Positions 42,888-43,135 of a stretch of DNA of 43,135 nt are shown piece by piece. Every line of letters begins with the position of its first letter. Position 1 is the stretch's first letter. The notes beneath the pieces were generated by a model. It made no database searches, was not told where the DNA came from, and worked only from the letters and a program-made list of their open reading frames with translations. The DNA comes from DAIOSQ01 sp036752465 (lineage in GTDB: Bacteria; Pseudomonadota; Gammaproteobacteria; Legionellales; Legionellaceae). Both the position numbers and the translations under genes were made by a program. The stretch lies in assembly GCA_036752465.1 (NCBI GenBank), contig DAIOSQ010000001.1, forward strand, positions 1-43,135, given 5' to 3'.

Positions 42888-43135
42888 ATGAACATATTGG
42901 TGAGCAACGATGATGGTGTGTATGCGCCTGGTTTACAGGTGCTGGTAGAGGCTTTATCTACGCTCGCATCGGTGGTCGTTATGGCACCGGATAGGAATCG
43001 CAGCGGCGTCAGTAATGCCTTAACCTTATCTCAGCCTGTGCGGGTCAAGCAACTGGATAATCACTATTATAGTGTTGAAGGGACTCCTACGGATTGTGTA
43101 CATTTAGCGCTGACTGGATTTCTAGATATTGAGTT
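42888..43135 (+). CDS. surE: 5'/3'-nucleotidase SurE (5' part; continues past window)
   Basis: The first 82 residues of SurE. MNILVSNDDGVYAPG has the metal-binding D8/D9, and APDRNRSGVSNALTL carries the conserved Ser. VEGTPTDCVHLAL is also typical. SurE dephosphorylates nucleoside monophosphates. GGAGGG lies six bases before the ATG. In many gammaproteobacteria pcm, nlpD and rpoS follow, which the next sequence could show. Confidence 0.96.
   Translation, partial: MNILVSNDDGVYAPGLQVLVEALSTLASVVVMAPDRNRSGVSNALTLSQPVRVKQLDNHYYSVEGTPTDCVHLALTGFLDIE

Overview
The window reads as chromosome of a Gram-negative gammaproteobacterium. It holds an RdgC, a Mip-like FKBP isomerase, BamB, LolC/LolD, an AmpG-like permease, Der and the block rlmN-rodZ-hisS-yfgM-bamB-der. 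The Mip protein, the 2-methylcitrate genes with PpsR, and several lineage-specific secreted or cytosolic proteins suggest a relative of the Legionellales/Coxiellaceae. That placement is inference, because no rRNA or other taxonomic marker was compared. Base composition looks even, roughly 45-50% GC by eye. I see no insertion sequence, integrase, prophage or CRISPR array.

Layout. (1) 1-3106, minus strand: a UDP-sugar C4-epimerase coupled by a 7-base overlap to a large PelA-like glycoside hydrolase/deacetylase that runs off the left edge. This looks like one end of a Pel-type exopolysaccharide locus. (2) 3340-7569: an L,D-transpeptidase-like protein with an unusual C-terminal extension, then three tandem paralogous DUF4239/bestrophin-like membrane proteins. 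(3) 7652-11451: LolC-type permease and LolD ATPase with no second permease gene, a family 4 uracil-DNA glycosylase, and a convergent GAF-GGDEF diguanylate cyclase. (4) 11559-17650: truA-glnS-cysS, the Mip-like FKBP with a clear terminator, and an AmpG-like transporter. (5) 17667-22177: a 571-residue protein of unknown function with its own putative promoter, rdgC, an isochorismatase-fold hydrolase with a short-chain dehydrogenase, and a small FlgM-like protein. (6) 22367-30225: hemL, phzF-like, prpC, prpD, ppsR, an elongator tRNA-Met, and pdxJ coupled to an MHS-type transporter. (7) 30456-34083: an ABC-F ATPase, a small membrane protein and a 457-residue unknown protein with effector-like composition. 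(8) 34311-41057: ndk, rlmN, a short RodZ-like protein, hisS, yfgM, bamB, der. (9) 41058-43135: a Stealth-family sugar-phosphate transferase, two small divergent secreted proteins, and the start of surE.

How the genes may work together. The envelope is a recurring theme: Pel-like polysaccharide, Stealth transferase, L,D-transpeptidase, AmpG, Lol and BamB. The GGDEF protein could supply the c-di-GMP that controls Pel synthesis in known systems. PrpC/PrpD handle propionyl-CoA, and the adjacent PpsR is the regulator of PEP synthase, so that stretch concerns carbon flow. The least explained parts are the DUF4239 triplet, the two large unknown proteins and the orphan FlgM-like gene. Several starts were moved inward from the longest possible reading frame on ribosome-binding-site and family grounds, and these choices are stated per gene.
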